Shown: positions 1-10,280 of the stretch, piece after piece | Layout of the letters: each line of letters starts with the position of its first letter | How positions within the stretch are numbered: position 1 is the stretch's first letter | NCBI GenBank assembly: GCA_030686995.1 | Contig: CM060709.1 | Coordinates: 308,178,857-308,242,856, forward strand | Length of the DNA stretch: 64,000 nucleotides | Origin: Artemisia argyi | Taxonomy: Eukaryota; Streptophyta; Magnoliopsida; Asterales; Asteraceae | Reading direction: 5' to 3' | Notes under the pieces: model-generated | Database searches by the model: none | Told to the model about the DNA's origin: nothing | The model's input: the letters and a program-made list of their open reading frames with translations, nothing else | Program-made: the position numbers and the translations under genes

Positions 1-432
1 TTTGGTTTTTACAAAACATATACTTGTGTTTAATCTTGCAATTAATTTGATTCGGTATTAGTTTGTGTGTACAAGAATGAGGTAACAACATACTTTTGTT
101 GTTATCAAGGGATCGATTAACAAAACGGTAAGGGGTTAATCATTGATCCATATAAACCCTAATTAGGGTTCATCACATGTTCAAGATTATTAATTGATTC
201 TTGTTTTGCTAGAATCACTAAAGGTACGTTCCTATTTAATTTATGTTAATCTCTTATATGTTATAGATGTTCCTACGCTTCCGCATATGTGTTTACCTAT
301 TTATATGATTGTCATGTTATTATATTCTAACACTGTCAATGTATATAGTATACCAGACATTTTTCAACTTACAAGAACAGAAACTTGTTTAATTTGGAAA
401 ATATAAACACATCCTATGAGAACAATTTGTAG
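1..432. other. AT-rich stretch, no gene seen
   Basis: I see no coding segment, RNA gene or repeat here. By position it would be intron or upstream sequence of the decayed kinase exon that follows, but I found no trace of the preceding kinase exons in it. Confidence 0.4.
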
Positions 433-738
433 GTCTGAAGAAATTGGCTGGAAATAACATCTTCAAATATAATTGATTCTAGAATTAATGTCAATTCTAG
501 TTCAATGACAAAATTCGTGGAGATTGGGTTATTGTGTGTTCAAAGAGAGCCAGCTGATAGACCAACAATGAAGGAAATTATTGACATATTGCTTGACAAC
601 TTATCTCTCACTCTCTATGTGTCAGAAATGCAAGAAAAGATGATGATAAGAGAGCATTCAAAATGTATTAATGATCAGGTTGACGATTATGATACTAGCG
701 CAGTTGAAGAGTTTATATCTGATTTATGCCCGAGATAA
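433..738 (+). pseudogene. orphan last exon of a tandem-kinase gene
   Basis: This matches the last exon of gene A (9295-9549). An AG acceptor stands at 431-432 and is followed in the same phase by codons for kinase subdomain XI, including LCVQREPADRPTMKEII. The tail is acidic, as in gene A (DDYDTS here, DTDYDS there). The second codon, Trp in gene A, is TGA here (436-438). No upstream exons are visible in the 432 bases before it. I read it as a relic of a further family member, probably cut off by rearrangement. If the gene extends left of the window, the stop would still truncate it just before subdomain X-XI. Confidence 0.75.
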
Positions 739-741
739 GCA

Positions 742-811
742 AGGTATGGAACCTAGCTAGGAATATATAGATGAATTTTTCAACCATATAAATTCCTAGG
801 TTCCATACCCT
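742..811. repeat. short inverted repeat after the relic exon
   Basis: Two arms of about 27 bases containing GGTATGGAACCTAG and its complement face each other around a short AT-rich loop, a few bases after the stop codon of the relic exon. It could be a 3' UTR hairpin or the remains of a small foldback transposon. Confidence 0.5.
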
Positions 812-1581
812 TTCTTAAAATACCATGTATGTAATTGTTGATCAAATTATAGATAGGGACAAGATCAAATCCTTAGTTGGCATATTCAAGTAAATGTTAT
901 AGATCTATTATACGAGTTTAGTATTTTGTTTTGCATGTTTCAAAGAAAACCTTTACCTTTCTATTTCAGATTAAATTACAGTCTTCATAAAACCTCACAA
1001 ATCTGCCACCTTATGCATTCACTCTTTAAATATGGATACTAGACTTTTATTTTCTTTTTCGTTTTCTTAATACCAGAATTGTAATTGTCCGTCTGTTGTT
1101 AGGCCGGGTTATACGAAAAATTGTTGAGGATTAGATACGCAACAACAATAATAACGAAATACAAGAATTAACCACCTAGAATAAGGAGGACAAAATAACG
1201 ATGAAAAAAGTTTTATGTGGAGAACTTCAATAAAAATACGATTATTACGAGTCTGATTAGAGATGGACGATTTTTTCTTCTTTATTGACTCACTACGGGT
1301 ATAGTAATTGGAATGGGTTTTGAAACCCATCACCTTTAGTGGATTTGGAAAATGCTTAGTTTTAAGAGTTTATTCTTATTTTCAATTACTAAACCCACTA
1401 ACCAAACGGAATGAAACTCCTTCCCTTGTAGCTATACCCTCAAACCAAACACCCCTGTATATATCAAACTTTTCAACCGCTTTGTTTGTGGTCAATTAAA
1501 TTTTTTGTTGCAAAGGAAAATATATTTGAGATACACTCATTATATGTAGTATAGATCGAGAAATTGAAAGACACCGGCCTA
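812..1581. other. intergenic, no gene seen
   Basis: AT-rich sequence between the relic exon and the CACTA end. The short ORFs on both strands have no recognisable domain and no splice context. Confidence 0.4.
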
Positions 1582-2283
1582 CACTACTACACAAAAATCT
1601 GATTTGGTACGGTTTTAAAAGCCTTTTGGTACGGTTTTAAAACCGTACCAAATACTAGCGTACCAAAAAAGAAAATGGCCTTTGGTGCGGTTTTGAAACC
1701 GTAGCAGAAAATTAGTATTTGGTGCGGTTTTCTTAATAACCGTACCAAATGTCTTCAATATTGCCCCAAATATTTCTTTTCTGGTACGGTTTTCTTAATA
1801 ACCGTACCAAATGTCTTCCCAAATATTTCTTTTCTGGTACGGTTTCTTAATAAACCGCACCTAAAAACTGTTTTTTTCAAAAAAAATATTATTTTCCAAA
1901 ACCTGTATCCAAACACTACCATAAACCTGTATCCAAACACTACCAAAAACCTGTACCATAATCGTTTCCGCAGCAGACCCAACATTTCAACATGCACAAA
2001 CAATACTTAACAAACTTAACATTTTATATTAATATCAACCAACGCAACCATTTGAGTTACACAAAAGTGTTATCATCGTTTAAACGTCATCATCACCAAA
2101 ATATAAAAGTATTATCCATTACAATCGTTATACGTCATCATCACCAAAATATAAAACCTGGACTACTGGGGAGCCGTTGTATCTAAAGGAAGTTCAACAT
2201 CCCTATAAAACTCGTTCAGTATTAGATTAGCCACTTGGTCGATCTCCCGCGGTTGTAAACGGCGTGTATCATTCCAAAGCTAC
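1582..2283 (-). mobile_element. terminal fragment of a CACTA (En/Spm) DNA transposon
   Basis: The left edge reads CACTACTACACAAAAATC, the canonical CACTA terminal inverted repeat. Behind it lie subterminal repeats of GGTACGGTTTT and AAACCGTACC in both orientations between 1605 and 1865, as expected for the transposase-binding region. A short coding exon on the minus strand (2163-2279) points towards this end, so it should be the 3' end of the element. I did not find the matching opposite terminus in the window, so the element is truncated or its other end is too decayed to see. Confidence 0.75.
2163..2279 (-). pseudogene. last exon of a CACTA-encoded protein (fragment)
   Basis: Read on the minus strand, an AG acceptor at 2281-2280 is followed by 38 codons and a TAG. 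The peptide includes RRLQPREIDQVANLILNEF. The codons are clean, the acceptor is preceded by a pyrimidine-rich tract, and it lies next to the CACTA terminus, so I read it as the last exon of a transposon protein. I do not recognise the family well enough to say transposase or second ORF. No upstream exons were identified. Confidence 0.5.
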
Positions 2284-3632
2284 AAAAACAAATATAGATA
2301 TAATTAGTCATATTTTTTCGCAATAAAACCAACAAAGTTCAAATCGTGTTATAATCAAATGGCTCAAATTGGGTTATGATCCTACACCTGGTATTATCTA
2401 AAGTCAAATAGAAAGGAAACAAGTCAAATGGGTTGAAAGTCGCCAAATAAAACATCGTAAATCAAAGTCACATGTCTGCAAGCATTTGAGAAATCAATAA
2501 AACATAGAAAAACGCCATTCTAACTGTTAGACAAGCCAAAGTTCCATACTCCAACTTATAATCCATCCAAGCCTAAACTTAAACAAAAATCCACTAATGT
2601 GTCCAAAATAAGCGCAAGCCACAAAAGTCACATACGCCGATATGACAAGGAAGTTGAACCAATTGTACTGTTTAATATTTTCATTTTTATCATTCTCATC
2701 TACCATATATTTAACATAACACATGTGTGGATATTTTTTTAAAACTTTTTGTAAATATAGCATTTATCGCTAAAATAAGCCACCACGTTAGAAAACCGAG
2801 AAAATTAAAGTTTTGGCTTTATTTGACTGCATGCATACATCAACCAAGAAGATGTCTTCACTCTTCACATGGGTGCATAGGAATCGGTCCCTGTGCAAAG
2901 TGGTAGAGCAACTTTAGACAATAGGAATATATAAATCGTGACAGACAATTTCCTTTTGGATCGATATTTGCATCAATACGTTAGTTCATTGACCACAAAC
3001 AAAGGGTTGAAAATTCTACTTATATACTTTTGAGTGTCTTATAGCCAACCCTTGAAAATAAGACATTGAAGAAATAAAATCAGTCAACAGTGGCGGCAAT
3101 CTATACTACTACTTGGACCTTTTAAATACGAAAGTCTTAAAAAAATTTTCCAACACACGTTTACTTCATATTATTATGAAACTGTGTTAGTTACGATATA
3201 GTAGCATTAGTCACATTATTTTAAAGCACTTTTTATAGAAATGTTTTACACAAAACAACTACAATATGATTTTAAAATAAAAAATAAAATAAAAACAAAA
3301 AACAAACCATAAGTACCTTTTTAATACATGTTTTTATTATATAAACATATTTTAGTGCAAATAATTGAATGATATATTATATTTGTAATTTTTGCAATAA
3401 TATGTGACATTTTATGATAAATGATGTCTTATTTTTTAATTCTTTTACTGTAATTTCATGATGTTTTCAATGTTATAAAGTATGCAATCATTGTTAATAA
3501 AATTATCATTCATCACGTGATCTTGCTCTTAGACTATTTGATTTTGCCGTCGCATTATTGCGTGATATCATATGATCGAGTACATGTTTGTATTACGTAG
3601 TACTAATACTTATTTTGTTGTTATATTTAATA
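2284..3632. other. intergenic or internal transposon sequence, no gene seen
   Basis: AT-rich. It may include internal sequence of the CACTA element. A 78-codon minus-strand ORF at 2527-2763 has no recognisable features. Confidence 0.35.
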
Positions 3633-3829
3633 CTACCTCCGCCTCAAATTTATTGTCCACATTTCTTTTTTATGATGTCTCAAAATAATTGTCCACTTTC
3701 CTTTTTAAGTAAAAACTAGATAATATTTTAAGGGAATATTCTCATTTAGTGGTTGAGATTTATAGGGGTCTCATTTTTATTAAACTTTGTAATTTCTCTC
3801 TCATGACAATTAATTTGAGACGGAGGGAG
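3633..3829. mobile_element. Stowaway-like MITE (Tc1/mariner type)
   Basis: About 197 bp flanked by TA dinucleotides. The ends are inverted repeats: CTACCTCCGCCTCAAATT on the left and the complement of CTCCCTCCGTCTCAAATT on the right. The CTCCCTCCGT terminus and TA target are the classic Stowaway signature. There is no coding capacity. Confidence 0.85.
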
Positions 3830-3854
3830 TATGTATATATCCTTCTAACGATGC

Positions 3855-3858
<4 letters not shown>

Positions 3859-3931
<73 letters not shown>
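3859..3931. repeat. (AT)n microsatellite, tract 1 of 4
   Basis: Uninterrupted AT dinucleotides of about 70 bp, ending exactly where the first of three terminal-inverted-repeat elements begins. Confidence 0.95.
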
Positions 3932-3935
<4 letters not shown>

Positions 3936-4240
3936 GGATCACGTGCGGATGTTTTATTTTAGTGCGGACGTGCGGATAGATCTAGGCCGTCCAATCCAGA
4001 TCTGATCTTGACTTTTTGTAAAAAAGTCAAGATCTACGCAACTATCATGGTACCAAATCACCATTCAAACGATTTTTTTAATTTTTTTCCTTTTGAGCGA
4101 TCCTTAATATTGTTATCTTCTTTCATTTTTTTATTTTTTCAGATTTTTCTGAGAGACTTTTTGTTTTTTGATTATGAGTGCTACCGTGATATTAACCATA
4201 TTATGAGTTCTACCGTGATATTAACAATATTATGAATCTG

Positions 4241-4458
4241 ATTTTGACTTTTTTTTATTACGATAGTAAAAAAGTTTATGTGATATCAGAATCTGATCCT
4301 AATCTTGACTTTTTTTATTACGATAGTAAAAAAGTTTATGTGATATCAGAATCTGATTTTGACTTTTTTTATTACGATAGTAAAAAAGTTTATGTGATAT
4401 CAGAATCTGATCCTGATCTTGACTTTTTTTATTACGATAGTAAAAAAGTTTATGTGAA
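4241..4458 (+). repeat. four-unit tandem repeat inside E1
   Basis: Four head-to-tail copies of a unit of about 54-60 bp containing ATTACGATAGTAAAAAAG, then TTTATGTGATATCAG (the last copy diverges here) and a TGACTTTTTT run. The units are nearly identical, so the expansion is recent. Confidence 0.85.
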
Positions 4459-4560
4459 AGCATGATAGTTACGGCGATATTAACAATTTTTATTAAGAAA
4501 AAGTTTTTACGATATTAAAAAAGTTATTGTGATATTAAATTTTTTATTAAAAAAAAGTTT

Positions 4561-4659
4561 TCAGAATCTGATTTTGACTTTTTTACAAAAGTCAAGATCT
4601 GATCTTGACAGTCAAGATCAGATCTTGACTTTTGTAAAAAAGTCAAAATCAGATTCTGA
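4561..4659. repeat. 99-bp perfect palindrome inside E1
   Basis: Bases 4561-4609 are the exact reverse complement of 4611-4659 with a single base between, so the segment could form a cruciform. Both arms carry GTCAAGATC motifs that also occur near the left end of E1 (about 4006-4034). Confidence 0.9.
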
Positions 4660-4920
4660 TATCACAATACCTTTAACGATGAAAACGATTTTTTTTTTGA
4701 ATTTTTTTCAGCGATTCTTAATTATTTGTTGTCCTCTTTATTTTTTTAATTTTTTTAGATTTTTTTGAATTATTTTCAGAAAAAAAGCTAATACGATAGT
4801 AACGATCTTAAAAAAAGACGGGATATTTACGATATTGCCACTCCGCCTTTTTTGACTAGATGGAGGGCTGAGATTCGTCCGTACCATCCGCACTAAAAGA
4901 CAAAAACGTACATGATCCTC

Positions 4921-4924
<4 letters not shown>

Positions 4925-4998
<74 letters not shown>
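4925..4998. repeat. (TA)n microsatellite, tract 2 of 4
   Basis: About 74 bp of pure TA between the right end of E1 and the left end of E2. Confidence 0.95.
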
Positions 4999-5003
<5 letters not shown>

Positions 5004-5102
5004 AGGTTCTAGAGAAAAGTCCACTTTGGTAGAAAAGTGAGAAAAAAAGGTTATAGGGTTTAATTTGAAACATCTCAAACTTCAGGGATATGTCTGCAAA
5101 CA

Positions 5103-5144
<42 letters not shown>

Positions 5145-5728
5145 ATTTTTTTCCCGCCAAAAAAATTTTTTTTTTTTAGCCAAAAAAAAAAAAATTTTTT
5201 TTTGGCCAAAAATTTTCCCGCCAAAAATTTATAACCCAGATGCACCTTTTTTTTTAGTGCATCTGGGTTATAAAAATTGGTGCATCATAGTTATAACTGA
5301 GATGCACCAATTTTTATAACTGAGATGCACTAAAAATAAAAGGTGCATCTGGGTTATAAAAATTGGTGCATCTCAGTTATAAAAATTGGTGCATCTCAGT
5401 TATAACTGAGATGCACCAATTTTTATAACCTAGATGCGCTAAAAAAAAAGGTGCATCTGGGTTATAAAATTTTGGCGGGGAAATTTTTGGCCCAAAAAAA
5501 AAAATTTTTTTTTGCCCCAAAAAAAAATTTTTTTTTGCGGGAAATTTTTTTTTTTTTTCGGCGGGGGGGGTGGGGGGGTGGGGGGGTAGGGTGCAAATTT
5601 ACAAAAACTCCTTAAATAATGAAGGAAAATACAATTAGGTCCCTGTAGTTTGGTGTGAAAAAAAAGAGGGGTTGATTTGTACACTTTTCTCACTTTTCTA
5701 CCAAAGTGAACTTTTTTCATGATCCCAC

Positions 5729-5731
<3 letters not shown>
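4999..5731. mobile_element. TIR/foldback element E2 between (TA)n tracts
   Basis: The left end GGGTAAGGTTCTAGAGAAAA and the complemented right end GAGGTGGGATCATGAAAAAA continue into a shared CACTTTGGTAGAAAAGTGAG. The whole element folds back. Inside the arms lie a run of 30 C on the left and G8-T-G7-T-G7 on the right, then alternating A and T runs. The middle holds at least ten copies of a GGTGCATCT motif in both orientations (5235-5465). It has no coding capacity. The ORFs that cross it are low-complexity artefacts. Confidence 0.75.

Positions 5732-5803
<72 letters not shown>
5732..5803. repeat. (TA)n microsatellite, tract 3 of 4
   Basis: About 72 bp of pure TA between E2 and E3. Confidence 0.95.
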
Positions 5804-5805
<2 letters not shown>

Positions 5806-6217
5806 CTAGTTCAAATAAGATCAATCTTAAAGTTATAAAAATAAGATCCAACTAAAATTTGACAAGTGACACTCTCGTTAAAGTAAAATTACATTTTTTA
5901 TTGAGTACAACTAAAATTGTTAAAGTTCCGATGTTTTTCTTTTTTAAATTGACGAAACTAAGGTGATACACTTTGATTCGACATGTAATGTATCAGGTTA
6001 AGGTGATACACTTTGATTCGACATGTAAATTTATAGTTGTGTATCACTAATCCAAACTCATGTATCAGTTGGTTATTAGTTGTTAAAATGTTAATTCGTA
6101 TTAATACTTTATTTTTTGTGTATTATTGCTAATATGGTTATTTATAAAATAGTTTTAGTGGTTGTTTAGACTAGATCTTATTTTTACAACTTTAAGCTTG
6201 ATCTCACATTAACCCTC

Positions 6218-6220
<3 letters not shown>
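5804..6220. mobile_element. TIR element E3 between (TA)n tracts
   Basis: The left arm contains AAGATCAATCTTAAAGTTAT then AAAAATAAGATC. The complemented right end contains GAGATCAAGCTTAAAGTTGT then AAAAATAAGATC, so the terminal repeat is about 45-50 bp. Internally, GGTGATACACTTTGATTCGA occurs twice (about 5961 and 6001). It has no coding capacity and is unrelated in internal sequence to E1 and E2. Confidence 0.75.

Positions 6221-6305
<85 letters not shown>
6221..6305. repeat. (TA)n microsatellite, tract 4 of 4
   Basis: About 85 bp of pure TA closing the chain E1-E2-E3, roughly 370 bp upstream of the start codon of gene A. Confidence 0.95.
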
Positions 6306-6308
<3 letters not shown>

Positions 6309-6676
6309 CATGCATAAAAATTATTTTATCATGTGCATCAAAAACTTGTACAAATTATATATATGTAATTATTCACCTTTAGAGAGATATATATACAATT
6401 TTCCCTTTTAATGTTATAGAGTAACAATTTTTTGTATAACATTTTCTCGAAAATATATTACTTACAGGTTACTCGCTGACGCACCACCAGCTGGTTAATA
6501 ATAATTATAACAAAGTCTTTCGACCACCATATTTGACTTGTCATTGTTAGTTTATACATATTTTAAGCAAGCAACTGTTCATTTCCCTTGCCAAGGAAAA
6601 ATAAAAAGAATTGTATCCTTTGAACATAACATGATTCTATTGTAATGCACATATGAATGTAACCTAGTTCATACCT
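6306..6676 (+). other. upstream region of tandem-kinase gene A
   Basis: About 370 bp between the last (TA)n tract and the start codon of gene A. It should hold the promoter and 5' UTR. I could not pick a convincing TATA box. Confidence 0.35.
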
Positions 6677-9549
6677 ATGAATATGTTCTTTCCTACTAGT
6701 GACGAGGCTGAATCCTCCGTCACCTTTGAGTCTTTACATCAACCATGTCGTCAGTTTACTTTTTCTGAAATTCAGCTAGCAACAAAAAACTTTGATGAAT
6801 CGCTGGTAATAGGCCATGGGGGATTTGGCAAGGTTTACCAAGGAACCATCATATACGGGGCAAGTCTTTTGACTGCTGCAATAAAGCGGCTCGATTCAAC
6901 TTCTAGTCAAGGAGCCTCCGAATTTTGGGCTGAAGTAATGATGCTTTCTAGATTAAGGCACAGTCATTTGGTGTCTTTAATTGGTTATTGCAATGATGGG
7001 AACTAGATGATCCTTGTTTACGAATATATACCCAATGGAACTCTTGCAGATCATCTCCATAAACGTCGAGCTCCTCTAACATGGGTGCGAAGACTTAAAA
7101 TATGCATAGGGGCCGCTCGTGGCTTAGACTATCTTCACACAGATACAGATACGGATATTAAGCCAAGAGTTATTCACCGTGACGTAAAGAGCACAAATAT
7201 ACTATTGGATAACAATTGGGTAGCTAAGATTTCAGACTTTGGGTTGTCCAAAATAGGTCCGACGAATCAGCCGTCCACATATGTTAACACTTTAGTGAGA
7301 GGTACATTTGGATACATAGATCCAGATTACTTTCTAACGGGTAGGCTGACCCGAAAATCTGATGTGTATGCTTTTGGGGTAGTATTGTTTGAAGTTCTTT
7401 GTGGGAAACAAGCAGTAGATAAAAGTATTGATGAGGAGCATCGTGGTTTGGCAACATGGGCTCAAGACTCCATTAAAGAAGGTATGTTAAAGCAAATTGT
7501 GGATTTTAATTTAAGGGGGACAATATCTTCTAAATGTTTAAAGGAGTTTACACGACTAGCAGCTCGGTGTTTGAATAACCATCCAAGACTACGTCCTACA
7601 ATGTCCCAGGTTGTGGTGGTTCTTGAGTCTATCCTAGCCCTACAAGAAAAAACTAACAATTCATTGCACCTTGAGAGAATAAAGATATATGGTAGAAAAA
7701 TAAAAAGAAAGGTACCTGAATTTCTCTTTCCATCCACTCGTGAAAACTCAGGTATATGTTCTTTTAGCAGAATATTTGCATATGTTCACTTCGACTAATA
7801 AATATATGTGATAGTCTTTTCTGAAATTTCTTATACTTTCTTTCATCAGATCCATTTGTAACTAACCACTAGTTATTTGTTAAACTTCTAGTTGGAGGCA
7901 CAAGTTTTAAATCCTTGGATACATTCCTCTATACTGTTGCAGGTGAAGACCGAATTTTACGTCAGTTTAGTTTTAGAATTATCAACATTGCAACTGAAAA
8001 CTTCTCTGAAGCTAACTTAATTTCAATGGACTTATATGGTTCCATGCACAAGGTATCCATTAAAACGATCTTTTTTAGGTTTTTCCTTTGTTTCCTTGAA
8101 ATTACAACCTTTTTTTTCCTTTAGGGGAAGCTAGAAGATGGTCGAGATATATCAATTGTTGGGCCTTATTCTGATACCAAATATGAATTGTGTATGAATG
8201 AAGTGTCGATACTTGTAAAGCTTGAACATAAAAATTTGGTTCAATTGATCGGATATTGTACTGAAGGAACAGATGTCTTTCTCGTCTATGACTTTGCGCC
8301 ATATGGAACTCTGGATTGCTTTATTTATGGTAAACTTGTTTTCTTAAATTGTACACCTCTTGATTGAGTATCATTGCTTGGTTCGACACACAGTAGTGTT
8401 GTTAACCATCTGGATCGAAAACTATGTAGCATAGTTTTTTAGATTATACTTTTTGTTTTTTATGATCTCTTTTTGCAGATCATACTCGAGCTCCTTTGGA
8501 CTGGGATTCACGGAGCAAAATAATACTACGTGTTGCTCGGGCACTCCTTTACCTTCATAAGCATGCTCCGATTTGTATCATTCATCGTGATATAAAACCG
8601 GGTAATATTCTGCTAGATGAGAGTTTTGAACCCAGACTATCATGTTTTTCAATTGCAGCTTGTTATGCAACAAACGAGCCTGGTTGCTTTGACACTGTGC
8701 CTTGTGGGACATTGTAAGTACATACCCGTTCATTTGAAATTCTGAATGCAATTTAATTTCATTAGAAACTTCAATTTTCGTGAGGATAAACCCATCGGAT
8801 CTGAAAAATTAAAATGAGTCTTGTAATGGAATTTCAATTCTCATCATATTTAATATTGCATCTGTTATAACAGTAGTTTTCAGAAATACACATGTTTGTG
8901 TTTTTTTGCTTTTTGTTGTTCAAACTATGATTATTTACAGTGTTATACGTTTCTAATATCCGCATTTTCGGCAGGGGACACATGGCATCGGAGTGTTTTC
9001 TGGATAATTACTGTTTAACCACCAAGGCTGATGTCTTAAGTTTTGGCATTGTTGTTTTGGAAATTATAAGTGGCTTCAAACCGTACAAGTTCATTCCAGG
9101 AACCAACAAGCGTTTGGTAGATAATGTAAGTGTGACAAAAAAAATACTCAGTATTGTTTAGATCGTATCATGCTATCTCTTCATTGATGGAAATGTGGGA
9201 ATGAAGTTTTACTAAAAAAAGGAAGGCTGTTTAAGCGTTGTAGAATTGTGGGACTATAGTTAGAGTTTCTGACTTGTGCTTTGAACTAATGTAGGTTTGG
9301 AGTAATTGGATGGACGGAACATCATTAAATATAATTGATCCTAGAATTTATGCCGATCTAAGTTCTGTGACAAGACTTCTCCACATTGCTTTGCTGTGTA
9401 TTCAAGAAAACCCGACAGAGAGGCCACCAATGGAGGAAGTTATTGGTATGTTGCTAGGAAGCTCATCTATTGGTTTGCCTGTCCCAAACGAGCCAACATG
9501 GGCGATTAAAAAGGATTTTGATACTGATTATGATAGCGAAATAGTGTGA
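6677..9549 (+). pseudogene. tandem kinase-pseudokinase gene A, one in-frame stop
   Basis: Exons 6677-7751, 7892-8052, 8125-8329, 8479-8713, 8975-9125 and 9295-9549 join in phase with GT/AG borders and total 694 codons. Exon 1 encodes a CrRLK1L/FERONIA-like kinase: GHGGFGKVYQG loop, AAIKRL lysine, HRDVKSTN, DFGLS. Exons 2-6 encode a CRK/DUF26-like domain whose beta-3 lysine is Val (SIVGP) and whose DFG is CFS, while HRD is kept; it should be a pseudokinase. There is no signal peptide or membrane segment, so the product would be cytosolic. Codon 110 is TAG (7004-7006) where FERONIA-type kinases have Glu (from GAG) before MILVYEY; everything after it is open. This is either a fresh nonsense mutation or a base-call error. 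The start at 6677 gives a short leader before the kinase, as in genes B and C. It is convergent with gene B. Confidence 0.8.
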
Positions 9550-9884
9550 TAGTGTATGAGATCATACTACACACATGTTGATGAAATTTTGTACTGTAAT
9601 ATGATAATGTACGGACTTTGTCAGAAACCTAATATGAGCATGTAATTTTGGGTTGGTTTTGTTTTGAGCAGGAATCTATTATGACAATGGATCTAGTGTT
9701 CGAGAAAAAATCACTTGGGTTTATATTGTTTATAAATAAGTTTCACTTTTTTGGTCCCCATATTTTAGTCATATCCATTTATGCCTAGATGTGGACGACG
9801 GAGCGTCGTAGTCCAAACATCAATGTATATCTGTGACGGTTTACGTTATTTACCTCTCAAGTGCCATGAAACTGGTACGAGTGG
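9550..9884. other. 3' flank of gene A, no further gene seen
   Basis: Contains the likely 3' UTR of gene A. I see no other coding potential. Confidence 0.4.
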
Positions 9885-10280
9885 GTGGGGATTACCTATG
9901 TCACGTACACATGTTGTACACAGAACAAAAAATTTAAATTATTTGTATTATAATATCCCTTCTCCCCAATCTATACAAGCAGAGTAAAGTTTTTCTTCTG
10001 AAATTTTCATATTTTTCTACTATGCTATGGCCGCTCGACTTCAAGCAACTCACTGTAGTAACAATTGGTTGTATTCATAGTTTAGCTCCTGACCTATAAT
10101 TAGCATTAACATCTAAATGTAATTTCCGAATTTATTTCATTCCAACTCCATCATTCTAAATCCTGGGTTTATAATTCCTAAATTTATACTATGCTTAGCT
10201 TTTAGAGTTTTAGTTCCTCGGGGTTTTACTTACACTAATTTGTGTGTTCCTAGGATTGAGTATAACATTTCTTTCATAAC
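9885..10280. repeat. duplicated 0.4-kb segment, copy 1
   Basis: Nearly the same sequence occurs at 33893-34276, in the same orientation. Shared landmarks are GGGGATTACCTATGTCACGT, CTTCTCCCCAATCTATACAA, TATGGCCGCTCGACTTCAAG and TGTGTTC(C/T)TAGGATTGAG. The two copies differ by scattered substitutions and small indels. It does not look like a coding segment. It may be an old transposon fragment or part of the cluster duplication. Confidence 0.85.

Larger units (their letters stand above)
3932..4924. mobile_element. TIR element E1 inserted between (TA)n tracts (Micron-like)
   Basis: The left end reads GTGAGGATCACGTGCGGATG and the right end, complemented, reads GGGTGAGGATCATGTACG. Further in, both arms share TTTTAGTGCGGA and an ATCT-rich stretch, giving an imperfect terminal inverted repeat of about 65 bp. 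The element abuts (TA)n on both sides. Inside are a four-unit tandem repeat and a perfect 99-bp palindrome. There is no transposase; the repeat ORF across 4232-4465 is an artefact of repeat units whose lengths are multiples of three. The setting resembles rice Micron MITEs, which are found inside (TA)n; that family assignment is inference. Confidence 0.75.

Noticed and set aside
3749..5160. ORFs encoding long Tyr-Ile alternations
   Set aside because: They are translations of (TA)n microsatellites and of the tandem repeat in E1.
5065..5720. Pro-, Lys- and Phe-rich ORFs on both strands across E2
   Set aside because: They come from C/G, A and T homopolymers in a foldback element; there is no domain or codon signal.
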